Assembly (NCBI RefSeq): GCF_000316515.1
Contig: NC_019675.1
Coordinates: 1,451,964 to 1,515,963 of the forward strand
Origin: Cyanobium gracile PCC 6307
Lineage (GTDB): Bacteria; Cyanobacteriota; Cyanobacteriia; PCC-6307; Cyanobiaceae
Direction of reading: 5' to 3'
DNA: 64,000 nt
The notes beneath the pieces are model-generated. The model saw nothing but the letters and a program-made list of their open reading frames with translations. It searched no databases and had not been told where the DNA came from. Below are positions 46,210 through 55,782 of the stretch, piece after piece. The translations under genes were made by a program, and so were the position numbers. Position 1 is the stretch's first letter. Each line of letters opens with the position of its first letter.

Positions 46210-47187
46210 TCATCGCACGGCCACCAGCACCCGGTGGCGGGGGTCGCAGGCCTCGCGGCGCACGTCGCGGAAGCCGGCCTGCTCGAGGGTCCTGGGCAGA
46301 TCGAGGCTGAAGTAGTCGGCCAGGTAGGGCTCGGTGCTCTTGAGCAGGGTGGCGATCGGCGCCGGCAGGCGGCGGATCACCGCCGAATCGGGGTCCTGAT
46401 CCACCAGGGCCACCACCCCGCCGGGCCGCAGCAGCCGGGCCGCCTCCCGCAGCACCTCCCGGGTGGCGCCTGCGGGCAGCTCGTGGCAGACGAACTGCAG
46501 CGTGATCAGATCGACGCTGGCCGCCGGCAGGCCGGTGGCCTCGGCGGCGGCGTGGTGCCAGCGGTGGATCCGCCCGCCGGGATCGCGGACCCGGGCCACC
46601 GCCAGCATCTGGGGGGAGAGATCGAGCCCCTCGACCACCACGCCTGAGCCCTCGCGCCGCTCCAGCCAGTCCTTGAGGGCCAGGGTGCCGACGCCCACCG
46701 AGCAGCCGATGTCGAGGGCGCTGTGCACCGGGCCGGTGAGGCTGGGCTCGATCGCCGCGAAGATCGCCTCCCGCAGCCGGCTCTGGGCCGCCTGGGGCTC
46801 GAGGGTTTCCCCCGGCCACACCCGCAGGGCCATGGCATCGGTGGCCTGCTCGGCTTCGCCGGCCGCCTGCCAGCAGAGGTTGCCCTCCTGGTAGGCGTGG
46901 AAGCGGGCCCGGTAGTAGGGCGGCGCCTGGGTGGCCGCCTCGGTGCTGCTGGCGAGCAGCGGCCCGGCCTGCCGCACCAGCTCCTCGCGCCGGGCCCGCC
47001 AGGCGATACCGCGGCGCTCGGCGGTGCGGATGATCAGCTGGCGGGCCTGGAGAAACAGCAGGCGCCGCAGCGGCTCGACGGCCAGCAGCCGGTCGATGAG
47101 CCAGCCGAGGGGGTGGCGCGAGGCCACCCAGTTGGGGGGCGGGGCGGCGGCGGTCAGGGCCGGAGCGGCGGGCTGGGCCTGGGCCAT
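46210..47187 (-). CDS. Class I SAM-dependent methyltransferase
   Basis: A 325-residue protein. After an N-terminal helical part of about 140 residues comes a Rossmann methyltransferase domain with motif I SALDIGCSVGVGTLALKDWL, then VEGLDLSPQMLAVARVR and LITLQFVCHELP. The substrate is unknown. It is the last gene of a minus-strand run with YeeE/YedE (21 bp apart), the small secreted peptide and the rhodanese, which makes a link to sulfur metabolism possible but unproved. It converges with the oxidoreductase gene. Confidence 0.82.
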   Translation of the reverse strand: MAQAQPAAPALTAAAPPPNWVASRHPLGWLIDRLLAVEPLRRLLFLQARQLIIRTAERRGIAWRARREELVRQAGPLLASSTEAATQAPPYYRARFHAYQEGNLCWQAAGEAEQATDAMALRVWPGETLEPQAAQSRLREAIFAAIEPSLTGPVHSALDIGCSVGVGTLALKDWLERREGSGVVVEGLDLSPQMLAVARVRDPGGRIHRWHHAAAEATGLPAASVDLITLQFVCHELPAGATREVLREAARLLRPGGVVALVDQDPDSAVIRRLPAPIATLLKSTEPYLADYFSLDLPRTLEQAGFRDVRREACDPRHRVLVAVR

Positions 47188-47208
47188 GGATGGCGAAGGA
47201 GCGGCGAC

Positions 47209-48342
47209 TCAGTCTGACGGCGCTGCGGGGCCAGCAGCCGGGCGCAACCGCAGCGAGGCGGCGAAGCCCAGCAGGGCCACCGCCAGCCAGATCCAGCCGT
47301 GCAGGCTGAAGCTCATCACCCCGCCCAGGAAGGCATTGACGTTGCACCCCGAGGCCAGCACCCCGCCGAAGCCCATCAGCAGGCCGCCGAAACCGCGCCG
47401 GGCCAGGTCCGGCAGGGGTTCGGACCGCTCACCGCGCCAGCGGAAGCGGCCCTGGCCGATGGCGGTGGCCACGGCGCCGTAGAGCAGGCCCAGGTCCACG
47501 AGCACGGCCTCGTTGAACAGCCAGGCGTCCGGCCCCGCCAGCAGGGCCTGCCCCCGGGGACTCGACCAGAACAGGCTGCTGCCGGGATCCCAGCCCAGGG
47601 CCTGGGCGGCGTGGGCTCCACTGAGGGCCAGTCCCCAGAGCACCTTCCAGGGCTCGGCCGTCACCAACAGCAGGGCCGTGGCCAGCAGGGCGACGGCGAT
47701 GGCGCCGCCATAGAGCCGGCGGCTGGGGGAGCGCCAGGGGAGCTGGCCGCTCCAGCGCGTCAGCAGCAGGGTGATCAGAGCGATGAAGGCGAGCTGCAGG
47801 GTCAGGGCGCCCAGCAGACCGAACAGCTCAAGGCCGACCGGGGACGGCAAGCGCGGCAGGGGCAGGGCCGCCAGCTGGGGGGCGTGCAGGGTGCCGAGGA
47901 AGGCACCGACGACCAGCCCGACCAGGGCGGCCAGCACGCCTGCGCCGCCGCGGGAGGTGGCCGCCAGGGTGCCGCAGCCGCAGGCCCGGGCCTGCTCCAT
48001 GCCGATGCCGAACAGGAAGGCCCCGGCCAGGAACGTCAGGGAGAGGGGGGTGGCCAGCAGCTTCGGCTGCAGGCCGGTGAGGGGCTCGGCGGTGAGCACC
48101 AGGGCCATGGCGATCACCAGCAGCGCCGCCAGCAGCAGCTGGGCGAAGACCGGGTGGGGATCCCGCCGCTCGATCAGCCGGCGATACCCGGAGGCGAAGC
48201 CGAATCCGGAGCGGACCAGGGCATGGCCGAGGCCGCAGCCCAGCCCCCAGACCAGGGCCGAGGCGGGCTGCCGGGCCGCCAGGGCCGCGGCCACCGCCAC
48301 GGCGAGGGCCACGGCGAGTGCGGCAGATGGGAAGCGCCTCAA
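47209..48342 (-). CDS. YeeE/YedE-family sulfur (thiosulfate) transport protein
   Basis: A 377-residue membrane protein with about ten helices. Conserved elements are GLGCGLGHALVRSGFGF, ACGCGTLAATSRGGAGVLAA and the last motif GFGGVLASGCNVNAFLGGVM. In characterised YeeE proteins such cysteines relay thiosulfate through the membrane. The start is TTG at 48342, whose bases overlap the TGA of the small secreted peptide gene, so translation is probably coupled. The rhodanese two genes upstream supports a thiosulfate role. Confidence 0.85.
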   Translation of the reverse strand: MRRFPSAALAVALAVAVAAALAARQPASALVWGLGCGLGHALVRSGFGFASGYRRLIERRDPHPVFAQLLLAALLVIAMALVLTAEPLTGLQPKLLATPLSLTFLAGAFLFGIGMEQARACGCGTLAATSRGGAGVLAALVGLVVGAFLGTLHAPQLAALPLPRLPSPVGLELFGLLGALTLQLAFIALITLLLTRWSGQLPWRSPSRRLYGGAIAVALLATALLLVTAEPWKVLWGLALSGAHAAQALGWDPGSSLFWSSPRGQALLAGPDAWLFNEAVLVDLGLLYGAVATAIGQGRFRWRGERSEPLPDLARRGFGGLLMGFGGVLASGCNVNAFLGGVMSFSLHGWIWLAVALLGFAASLRLRPAAGPAAPSD

Positions 48343-48482
48343 CGCTTCTTCGCCTTGGTTTGGGATGGGGACTCGCTGCCGGTGTCACAGGCGAGGGCTG
48401 CGGCCGGTGGGAGCAGCAGCACCAGCAGCACGCCGGCCAGGGGGAAGAGCCGGGGGGCCTGGCGAAGGAGGGGCATGGCCAT
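48339..48482 (-). CDS. 47-residue secreted mini-protein in a sulfur operon
   Basis: Read from ATG at 48482 (a second in-frame ATG follows two codons later) to a TGA at 48339. The first 31 residues are a textbook signal peptide (LLRQAPRLFPLAGVLLVLLL, then PPAAALA). The mature peptide is about 16 residues: CDTGSESPSQTKAKKR, with a single cysteine at its start. This is also compatible with lipid attachment, though the residue before it does not fit a strict lipobox. It lies between rhodanese (29 bp) and YeeE/YedE (overlap). Too short for standard gene calling; conservation needs checking. Confidence 0.55.
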   Translation of the reverse strand: MAMPLLRQAPRLFPLAGVLLVLLLPPAAALACDTGSESPSQTKAKKR

Positions 48483-48511
48483 GGAGAAACGGGGTGGAGC
48501 TGGAGGTGGGA

Positions 48512-49561
48512 TCAGCGGCTGCTCACCAGGGCCGGACTGCCTTCCGGCCCAACGGCGATCGGCAAATTGGAGGCACTGTATTCGGTCCAGGAGCCTTCAT
48601 AGATCCGCACGTTGGGGTACTTGAGGACGTGCCTGAGGGTGAGGAACTGCAGGCTCGCCTCACGGCCGGTGCTGCAGGAGACGATGATCTCCTTGTCGGG
48701 GGTGATGCCGCGGCTGACGAGAAGGGCCCGGAGCTCTTCGGCGGACTTCAGCTTGTGGGCGTTCTTCTTGGCTTCATCGGCGTTGTTCGCTTCGGTGAAC
48801 GCCTGCCAGGGGATGTTCTTGGCCCCGGGGATGTGGCCGTTGCGGATGAAGGTCTGGTCGGTGCCCTCGAACTGGGCCTTGGGACGGGGGTCGATGATCA
48901 CCACGTTGCTGCGGCCGATCAGGGGCTGCAGCTCATCGAGCGTGATGGCCAGGCCCTTGACCGTGGTGGGCCGGAAGCTGCCGGCCTGGAAGGTGGGGAA
49001 CGCCTTGGTGGTGCTCTGGCCGGCCGCCTTGTAGCCGCTGAGACCGCCATCGACGATCGCGACCTGACGCACGCCGCTCTTCTCGAGGATGTAGGAGACG
49101 AGGGCGGTGCCGAGCACGTCGTTGCCGTCGGAATAGACGAGCACCGAATCCCGGTTGGAGATACCCGCCTGGCTCAGGAGGCTGGCGAGCTTGGTGGGAC
49201 TCCAGATCTGGAAGGGCAGGCGGCCGTTGGGACCACGGAAGGCCTGCTCGGAGAGGTGCACGGCGCCGGGAACGTGGCCGCCGATGTAGGAGAGCGGAGG
49301 CACCGGGCGCACGTCGAGCACCTTCCAGCGGCCCGAGCTGGCGGCGGCGGCGGCCTGCTCAGGGGAGAGCACCTGGAAGCTGGTGCCCCCTGCCGCCAGG
49401 GTGGTGACACCGGAGCTGGCCTGGGCAGGCGCGGCGGCCAGGGCCTGGGTGGTGGGGGAGCTGCCGATGCCCAGCGTGGTGGCGGTGGTGATGGCGGTGG
49501 CCGCTCCGAGCGCGACAGAAACGAGCAGACGCCGGGAGAGACGGAGCTTGGAGAAAGGCAT
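48512..49561 (-). CDS. Exported sulfurtransferase with two rhodanese domains
   Basis: A 349-residue protein with an N-terminal signal (RRLLVSVALGAATAITTATT, with twin arginines at 9-10, so Sec or Tat export). Two rhodanese domains follow (about 60-190 and 205-345). The catalytic cysteine lies in the second: EIIVSCSTGREASLQFLTLR. In the first the loop reads VYSDGND and lacks the cysteine, as in thiosulfate:cyanide sulfurtransferases. It would move sulfane sulfur in the periplasm. It opens the four-gene sulfur cluster on the minus strand. Confidence 0.88.
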   Translation of the reverse strand: MPFSKLRLSRRLLVSVALGAATAITTATTLGIGSSPTTQALAAAPAQASSGVTTLAAGGTSFQVLSPEQAAAAASSGRWKVLDVRPVPPLSYIGGHVPGAVHLSEQAFRGPNGRLPFQIWSPTKLASLLSQAGISNRDSVLVYSDGNDVLGTALVSYILEKSGVRQVAIVDGGLSGYKAAGQSTTKAFPTFQAGSFRPTTVKGLAITLDELQPLIGRSNVVIIDPRPKAQFEGTDQTFIRNGHIPGAKNIPWQAFTEANNADEAKKNAHKLKSAEELRALLVSRGITPDKEIIVSCSTGREASLQFLTLRHVLKYPNVRIYEGSWTEYSASNLPIAVGPEGSPALVSSR

Positions 49562-49687
49562 TAAACACAAAGGTGATCGGTGAATCGATCTTAGAAGAGC
49601 GACCGGCGCGGCTGATTGTGGTCCTGGCAACAGTGGGGCGTTGCCCGGTGGAGCGGGCTACCTTTCCTGCGATCCCGCGACCCGCCC

Positions 49688-50116
49688 ATGCCCTGGCGTC
49701 CCCGCCTGCTGGCCCTCTCCACCTCCCTGCTGGTGGGAGCCGGCGCCCTGGTCGGCGGGGCCGCCCTGGCCACCCCGGCCGGATCGCTGCTCAAGGGCCT
49801 GGCGCTGCCGCTGCCCAAGCCGGCCGCCAGCCTGTACGCCGCCAATGCGATCGGCCAGACCAGCCTCAACACCCAGCTGCCCGGCAAGCCGGACGAGCTG
49901 CTCGCCAAGGTGAAGGCGACCCTGGCCAAGCAGGGCTACAGCGAGCGCAAGATCAACACGGTGGTGGGCCCGTGGGGCTTCAACCTGGTGCTCGATCCCC
50001 CGGCGGGCACCAAGGTGGACGGCACCGCCGACGGCAAGGCCGCCGCCCTGGTGCTGCAGGCCACCGCCATCGGCCCCAACCAGCTCAACCTCAACGTCCG
50101 CTTCGAAGGGCTCTGA
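49688..50116 (+). CDS. Secreted hypothetical protein (142 aa)
   Basis: A small exported protein. The signal peptide is about 1-29 (PRLLALSTSLLVGAGALVGG). The mature part has LPGKPDELLAKVKATLAKQG and VVGPWGFNLVLDPPAG and ends LNVRFEGL; it looks like a compact alpha/beta domain. Family not recognised. It diverges from the rhodanese gene and lies 24 bp before the Coa1-like gene, so these two may be cotranscribed. Confidence 0.65.
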   Translation: MPWRPRLLALSTSLLVGAGALVGGAALATPAGSLLKGLALPLPKPAASLYAANAIGQTSLNTQLPGKPDELLAKVKATLAKQGYSERKINTVVGPWGFNLVLDPPAGTKVDGTADGKAAALVLQATAIGPNQLNLNVRFEGL

Positions 50117-50140
50117 AGGGTCACGGACCAGAGTCACCCC

Positions 50141-50560
50141 ATGGACAGCAAGCCGGCCCCCAGTTGGTGGGCCCGCCACTGGAAATGGCTGGTGCCGGCC
50201 GGCTGCCTCACCGGGCTGGTCGGCGTGGCGGGCTTCATCGCCTTGATCGTCAGCCTCGTGTTCGGGCTGCTCAAATCCACCACGCCCTACAAGGAGGCCC
50301 TGGCCAAGGCCCAGCGGGATCCGGTGGTGATCGGCCGGCTGGGCACGCCGATCCAGGGGGGCTTCCTCGTCTCCGGCAACGTCAGCCTCTCCGGCGGCAC
50401 GGGCGAAGCCCAGCTGGCCATTCCCCTGCAGGGATCCCGGGGCAGTGGCACCCTCTACGTGGAGGCCCGCCGGAAAGCCGGCACCTGGACCTACTCCACC
50501 CTGACGGTCCGGCCGGATGGCCCCGGCGAACCCATCAGCCTGCTGCGGCCCTCGCTCTGA
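50141..50560 (+). CDS. Coa1-like (DUF1783) membrane protein
   Basis: A 139-residue protein with one N-terminal membrane helix (about 18-45, LVPAGCLTGLVGVAGFIALI) and a C-terminal domain of about 85 residues (VVIGRLGTPIQGGFLVSGNV; AQLAIPLQGSRGSGTLYVEA) like the cytochrome oxidase assembly factor 1 fold. Whether it helps terminal oxidase assembly here is unknown. It converges with mtnA. Confidence 0.75.
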   Translation: MDSKPAPSWWARHWKWLVPAGCLTGLVGVAGFIALIVSLVFGLLKSTTPYKEALAKAQRDPVVIGRLGTPIQGGFLVSGNVSLSGGTGEAQLAIPLQGSRGSGTLYVEARRKAGTWTYSTLTVRPDGPGEPISLLRPSL

Positions 50561-50590
50561 ATCGGGCCTTGGCCGGCAACGGGGAGCGGC

Positions 50591-51703
50591 TCAGCCCGCA
50601 GCCACCGCGCCGGCATAGAGGGCCTGGAGGCCCGCCTCGCTGGCCGGCGCCACACCCCGCTCGGTGATCAGGGCCGTCACCAGCCGGGCGGGGGTGACAT
50701 CGAAGGCGGGGTTGAAGCCGTCGCTGCCGTCGGGTACCAGCTGCACGCTGGTGGGCTCCCCGGCCGCGGGCTTGCCGGCGATGCGGGTCACCTCCAGGGG
50801 GGAGCGGGCCTCGATCGGGATCTCCTTCACCCCGTCGGCGATCGACCAGTCGATGGTGGAGGCGGGCAGGGCCACGTAGAAGGGCACGCCGTTGTCGTGG
50901 GCGGCCAGGGCCTTGAGGTAGGTGCCGATCTTGTTGCAGACATCGCCCGTGCGGGTGGTGCGGTCGGTGCCGACGATCACCGCATCCACCTGGCCGTGCT
51001 GCATCAGGTGCCCGCCGGCGTTGTCGACGATCACGGTGTGGGGCACCCCTTCGCGGCCCAGCTCGAAGGCCGTCAGGCTGGCCCCCTGGTTGCGGGGGCG
51101 GGTCTCGTCGACCCAGACGTGGATCGACAGGCCGGAGCGGTGCGCCTTGTAGATCGGCGCCAGGGCCGTGCCCCAGTCCACCGTGGCCAGCCAGCCGGCA
51201 TTGCAGTGGGTGAGCACGTTCAGGGGCTGGCCGCGTCGCTCCTCGGGGCGGCGGGCGGCGATCTCCTGAAAGAGGCGCAGGCCGTGGTCGCCGATCGCCT
51301 CGCACATGGCCACGTCCTCCTCGGCGATGGCGGCCGCCTCGGCCTTCGCCGCCTCGGCGCGCTGCTCCGGTGCCAGGGGCAGCACGGCGGCCCGCACCCG
51401 CTCCAGGGCCCAGCGCAGGTTGATGGCGGTGGGGCGGGTGGCGTCGAGGCGCTCGAAGGCCGCGGCCAGGGAGGCGTCGGAGGGGTCGGCCTGCAGGGCC
51501 AGCATCAGCCCGTAGGCCCCGGTGACGCCGATCAGGGGGGCACCCCGCACCACCATGGTGACGATCGCCTCGGCCGCCTCCTCGACGCTGGTGAGCGAGC
51601 GGGTGACGAAGCGGTGCGGCAGCAGGGTCTGGTCGATCACGCCCACCGAGCGGCCGCCCTCCTCCAGCCAGATGGTGCGCCAGGGCCTGCCGTCGATGTT
51701 CAT
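50591..51703 (-). CDS. mtnA: S-methyl-5-thioribose-1-phosphate isomerase
   Basis: MtnA converts methylthioribose-1-phosphate to methylthioribulose-1-phosphate in methionine salvage. The 370-residue protein has [40 protein letters not shown] with the catalytic cysteine, and the conserved aspartate in [20 protein letters not shown]. The ATG at 51703 gives [17 protein letters not shown], the family start. The upstream amidase gene stops 13 bp before it, so they probably share a transcript. Confidence 0.95.
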   Translation of the reverse strand: MNIDGRPWRTIWLEEGGRSVGVIDQTLLPHRFVTRSLTSVEEAAEAIVTMVVRGAPLIGVTGAYGLMLALQADPSDASLAAAFERLDATRPTAINLRWALERVRAAVLPLAPEQRAEAAKAEAAAIAEEDVAMCEAIGDHGLRLFQEIAARRPEERRGQPLNVLTHCNAGWLATVDWGTALAPIYKAHRSGLSIHVWVDETRPRNQGASLTAFELGREGVPHTVIVDNAGGHLMQHGQVDAVIVGTDRTTRTGDVCNKIGTYLKALAAHDNGVPFYVALPASTIDWSIADGVKEIPIEARSPLEVTRIAGKPAAGEPTSVQLVPDGSDGFNPAFDVTPARLVTALITERGVAPASEAGLQALYAGAVAAG

Positions 51704-51716
51704 CGGAAAGGGGGAG

Positions 51717-53363
51717 TCATGGGGACGCAGGGGCCGTGGGCGCCGGCTCCGATTTTCCGCCATCACCGGGCCGGTGCAGCAGCTCACGGGTCAGGGCCCG
51801 GAAGCGGGCGGGCTCGAGATCCCCAAGGGCCTCGCCGCGGCGGCTGCGCCAGGCGTTCCAGCCCAGCAGCGGCACCAGCCGGTTGTGGCCGGCCAGATCC
51901 AGAGGGGACGGCAGAGGCGCCACCGGCCGGGGGGGCGGCAACGGCCCGCGGCGGGCCTCCAGCACCGCGGCGATGGCGATCAGGTCCTCGTCCCGGCCTC
52001 CGGCGCCGAGGATCTCCAGGCCCACGGGCAGGCCGCGGCCATCGACGGCCACCGGCAGGGCCACCGCCGGCAGGCCGCTGGTGCTGCTCACCATGCAGGT
52101 GATGGCGGGCGAGGGCTGCCGCTGGGCACCGCCGCGCCGGTCGCTCAGCAGCAGCAGACCATCAAGGCGCCCGGCGACCAGGGCCTGCTCCAGCCGCCGC
52201 CGGTTGGCATCCATCCGCCGGAGCGCCCGGGCCTCCGCCGCCGGATCGCTGGCCATCAGGTCGCGGCATTCGGCCGGGGTCCATTCCGGCGGCAGGCGGC
52301 CGGAGCCGCAGATGTCGTCCCAGCTGCGCCGGCTGCCGGGGTAGCGGGCCAGCTGGGCATCGATGCGGCGCCCCGAGCCCTTGACGAAATCCGAACCCAG
52401 CCGGGTGTCGAGCCCCGGCACCACCAGCGCCTCGAGCACCTCCGCTCCGGCCGCCCGCAGCAGCTCCACGGCCTGCCGCAGGGCCGCCGCCGCCGCTGCG
52501 GTGGTGGGTGCCAGGTCCTGGTCGCCGGCCCGGGCCAGCACCGCCAGCCGCCGGCCGCGCAGGTCCGGCGGGGCCACCGCCTGCTCGGGCCGCCAGGTGG
52601 GATCGAGCACCGCCAGGCCCCGGGCCAGCAGGCCCATGTCGCGGGCGATCAGCCCCGGGGTGCCGTTGACGAAACCGAGCGGCAGCAGGCCGGCGCTGGA
52701 GAAGCGCCCCTGGGTGGGCCGCAGGGTCACGGCGCCGTTGTAGACGGCCGGCAGGCGCAGGGAGCCGCAGTTGTCGCTGCCCAGGGCCAGGGGCACGAAA
52801 CCGGCCGCCACAGCCACGGCGGAACCGGAGGAGGAGCCCCCGGGGCTGAGCCAGGCGTCGTAGGCGTTGCCCACCCGGCCCGCCGCCCCCGACAGCCCCC
52901 GGATGCCGAAGGCGAACTCGTCCATGGTGGTGGTGCCCACCACGATCGCCCCGGCGGCCCGCAGCCGGGCCACCGCCTCGGCATCGGCCGCGGGTTGGTT
53001 GCCCAGCAGGGCCAGGGATCCGGCCGCCATCGGCTGGTCGGCGGTGGCGAAGTTGTCCTTCACCGCCAGCGGCAGGCAGTCAAGGGGGCCGGCGGGGGCG
53101 CCCGCCGCCCGGGCGCGATCGAGGGCGGCGGCCTGCTCGAGGGCGTAGGGGTTGAGCTGCTGGAAGGCGTTGAGGGGCGGCCCGGAGCCGGTGGCCAGGT
53201 TGCGGCCCAGGATGTCCCGCTGCACCGCCCGGATCCGGGCCTCGCAGGACGGCGCGCCTTCCCCCGCCGCCGGAGCCGCTGGGGCGGCCGCCAACGAAGG
53301 GGAGAGCACCGCCGTAAGGGCGATGGCACACCCGACACCGCCCGCACCGATCCACCTGGGCAA
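51717..53363 (-). CDS. Exported amidase-signature protein
   Basis: An amidase of about 548 residues. The Ser-Ser-Lys catalytic set is K in [12 protein letters not shown], the cis-Ser in [16 protein letters not shown], and the nucleophile region [16 protein letters not shown] (usually DTGGS). The N-terminus carries a signal-like stretch ([20 protein letters not shown]), so it probably acts outside the cytoplasm. The start is uncertain: TTG at 53363 gives a short leader; ATG at 53468 would extend over the divergent NhaP start. It is not GatA, which lacks a leader. Confidence 0.8.
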   Translation of the reverse strand: MPRWIGAGGVGCAIALTAVLSPSLAAAPAAPAAGEGAPSCEARIRAVQRDILGRNLATGSGPPLNAFQQLNPYALEQAAALDRARAAGAPAGPLDCLPLAVKDNFATADQPMAAGSLALLGNQPAADAEAVARLRAAGAIVVGTTTMDEFAFGIRGLSGAAGRVGNAYDAWLSPGGSSSGSAVAVAAGFVPLALGSDNCGSLRLPAVYNGAVTLRPTQGRFSSAGLLPLGFVNGTPGLIARDMGLLARGLAVLDPTWRPEQAVAPPDLRGRRLAVLARAGDQDLAPTTAAAAAALRQAVELLRAAGAEVLEALVVPGLDTRLGSDFVKGSGRRIDAQLARYPGSRRSWDDICGSGRLPPEWTPAECRDLMASDPAAEARALRRMDANRRRLEQALVAGRLDGLLLLSDRRGGAQRQPSPAITCMVSSTSGLPAVALPVAVDGRGLPVGLEILGAGGRDEDLIAIAAVLEARRGPLPPPRPVAPLPSPLDLAGHNRLVPLLGWNAWRSRRGEALGDLEPARFRALTRELLHRPGDGGKSEPAPTAPASP

Positions 53364-53454
53364 GAGCCTGCCGCCGCAGAAGCCAATAATGGGGCTCCGC
53401 GATCGATCCGAGCGGACCGAAGACCCCAACCCCGCCGTGGCCGACTTGAACGAG

Positions 53455-55071
53455 ATGGGGCTGGCCATGGCGACGCTGGCGGGCGGCGGCGCCACCGCCG
53501 GACCGACGGCCGGATCGACGGCCGGTGGCATCCCCGAACTGGTGAGCCTGTCGATCGTGCTGCTGCTGCTGGCGACGGCGGTGGCCCTGGTCGCCCAGCG
53601 GCTGCGGCTGCCCTACGTGACCGGCCTGGTGCTGGCGGGGCTGCCGTTCACCGAGGTGTTCTCGCGACGGATCGGGCTCGATCCCTCGCTGGTGCTCAAT
53701 CTCTTCCTGCCGATCCTGATCTTCGAGGCGGCGATCAACACCGACATCAGCCGGTTGCGCAGCACCTTCAAGCCGATCGCGCTGCTGGCGGGGCCGGGCT
53801 CCCTGGTCGCCTCGGGGGTGATCGCGCTCCTGGTGCACCTGGTGCTGGGGCTTCCCTGGATCCCCGCCTTGCTGGTGGGGGTGATCCTGGCCAACACCGA
53901 CACGGTGTCGATGATCGCGGTCTTCAAGGAGATCCGGGTGCCCGCGCGGCTGACGACGATCGTGGAGGGCGAGACCCTGTTCAACGATGCGGCTGCCCTG
54001 GTCAGCTTCAACCTGCTGCTGCTGATCCATGCCTCGGGTTCGATCACGGTGGCGCAGGGGCTGCGGGAGATGGTGGTGGTGGCGGTGGGAGGGGTGCTGG
54101 TGGGCGGCGTTCTGGGCTACCTGTGCCTGCCGGTGTTCCTGCGGCTCCAGGATCCCCTCAGCTCGCTGCTGCTCACGGTGCCCCTGGCCCTGGGGACGTT
54201 TCAGTTCGGCCAGTCTCTGGGGGTCTCCGGCGCGGTGGCGGTGGTGATCGCCGGGCTCGTCTTCGGCAACCAGGGCCTGCCACGCAGCAGCACGGCCTCC
54301 GACCGGCTCGCCGTGCTGAATTTCTGGGAGTACGCCGGATTCATCGTCAACACCTTCCTGTTCCTGCTGATCGGCCTCGAGATCAACCCCCTGACCCTGT
54401 GGGAGTCGCTGCCGGCGATCGCCCTGGTGGTGGTGGCCTACCAGCTGGCGCGGGTGCTCACGGTGTACGGGCTGCTGGCGTTGCTGCGCCGCTTCGACCG
54501 ACCGATCCCCCTGCGCTGGCAGCACGTGCTGGTACTCGGCAACATCAAGGGTTCGCTCTCGATGGCGATGGCGGTGGCGATTCCCCTGTCGCTGGCCGGC
54601 AGGAGCGGCATCATCGAGCTGGTGTTCGGCGCGGTGCTGTTCTCCCTGGTGATCCAGGCGCTGGCGCTGCCCTGGCTGATCGGGCGCCTGAACATCGCCC
54701 AGGTGTCCCCCGTCACCAGCGAGATCGGCACGCTGCAGATCCAGCTGATCGCCTCCAAGGCCGCCCAGGAGGAACTTGACCGGTTGCTGAAGTCAGGAGT
54801 GCTGCCGAAGACCGCCTACGAGGAACTGTGGGCCTCCTACCAGGCGCGGGTGGCGGCGTCCGAGCGGGTGCTGCGGGAGGCCTACAGCGAGGGACGCTCC
54901 GGCCCCGATCAGCCCGGGGCCCGACCGCTGGAGGCGATCCGAAGACGCCTGCTCCTGGCCGAGAAGGGGGCCCTGATGGAGGCGCTGCGCAAGCGCATCG
55001 TGCCGGACGATCTGGTGCAGCCCTTCGTCAGAGATTTGGATGAGCGACTTCTAGCGCTGGACGACGACTAG
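53455..55071 (+). CDS. NhaP-type Na+/H+ antiporter (CPA1)
   Basis: A 538-residue cation/proton antiporter with about twelve membrane helices. The CPA1 motifs are FLPILIFEAAINTDI, ILANTDTVSMIAVFKEI with the ion-binding aspartate, and EGETLFNDAAALVSF. After the membrane part comes a soluble tail of about 130 residues (470-538 mostly charged helix). Start candidates are ATG at 53455, 53467 or 53388. Its 3' end overlaps that of the TrkA gene by 44 bp, tail to tail. Confidence 0.9.
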   Translation: MGLAMATLAGGGATAGPTAGSTAGGIPELVSLSIVLLLLATAVALVAQRLRLPYVTGLVLAGLPFTEVFSRRIGLDPSLVLNLFLPILIFEAAINTDISRLRSTFKPIALLAGPGSLVASGVIALLVHLVLGLPWIPALLVGVILANTDTVSMIAVFKEIRVPARLTTIVEGETLFNDAAALVSFNLLLLIHASGSITVAQGLREMVVVAVGGVLVGGVLGYLCLPVFLRLQDPLSSLLLTVPLALGTFQFGQSLGVSGAVAVVIAGLVFGNQGLPRSSTASDRLAVLNFWEYAGFIVNTFLFLLIGLEINPLTLWESLPAIALVVVAYQLARVLTVYGLLALLRRFDRPIPLRWQHVLVLGNIKGSLSMAMAVAIPLSLAGRSGIIELVFGAVLFSLVIQALALPWLIGRLNIAQVSPVTSEIGTLQIQLIASKAAQEELDRLLKSGVLPKTAYEELWASYQARVAASERVLREAYSEGRSGPDQPGARPLEAIRRRLLLAEKGALMEALRKRIVPDDLVQPFVRDLDERLLALDDD

Positions 55072-55744
55072 CGCTGAGGCCGAGATAGTCGATGAGGGGG
55101 TGCACGAACTCCGGCCTGGTGACCACCAGGATCGTGGATCCGGCCTGGAGCACGGTGTTGCCGTTGGGGATCTCGACGCTGGCCTCGGGATTGAGCTGGT
55201 AGCCGATGATCAGGGAACCGCTCGGGAAGCGGGGATCCTGGGCGATCGCGGCGACACTGCGGCCGGCCACGGAACAATCGGCGGGGACCGGCAACTTGAG
55301 CACCTTCACCTGGCCCTGCTCGAAGTGCATCATCGATTCAACGTCTGGATATTCGATCGCATTCGCCATCGTCGCCACCGCTAGATCGATGGTGCTGATG
55401 ATGTGGCTGGCTCCCGCCAGGCGGTAAGCCTGAAGGAATTCGCGATCACGCATGCGCACCACGATGTGGGAACTGCCGTAGCTGCGCGAAAGGGTGATCA
55501 GCGCCAGGTTGAGGGCATCGTCCCGCAGGGCGGCCACCACCGCATCGGCTTTGCGGATGCCGGCTTCGATCAGCACGGTGGAGCTGACGGCGCTGCCCTC
55601 GAAGGCCATCACGCCGATCTTCTCGCGGGCGAAGCTGCAGGCCAGCGGATCGATGTCGATGATGGCGATGGTGTGGCCGAGCTGAAGGAGCTGGCGGGCC
55701 AGGCCCAGCCCCATCATTCCCGCCCCGCCGATCAGCACGTACAT
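55028..55744 (-). CDS. TrkA-type potassium channel/transporter subunit
   Basis: A 238-residue cytosolic RCK protein: an N-terminal Rossmann domain (GGAGMMGLGLARQLLQLGHT, 6-25) with IIDID for NAD(H) binding, and a C-terminal TrkA-C domain (about 150-225). Such proteins gate Trk/Ktr potassium uptake or channels; the membrane partner is not nearby. It is read 38 bp after the iron-sulfur/cyclic-nucleotide gene and converges with NhaP. Confidence 0.9.
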   Translation of the reverse strand: MYVLIGGAGMMGLGLARQLLQLGHTIAIIDIDPLACSFAREKIGVMAFEGSAVSSTVLIEAGIRKADAVVAALRDDALNLALITLSRSYGSSHIVVRMRDREFLQAYRLAGASHIISTIDLAVATMANAIEYPDVESMMHFEQGQVKVLKLPVPADCSVAGRSVAAIAQDPRFPSGSLIIGYQLNPEASVEIPNGNTVLQAGSTILVVTRPEFVHPLIDYLGLSASRRPALEVAHPNL

Positions 55745-55782
55745 GGGCGTGATGGTACCAACGGCGCATGGGGACTCCGGAC

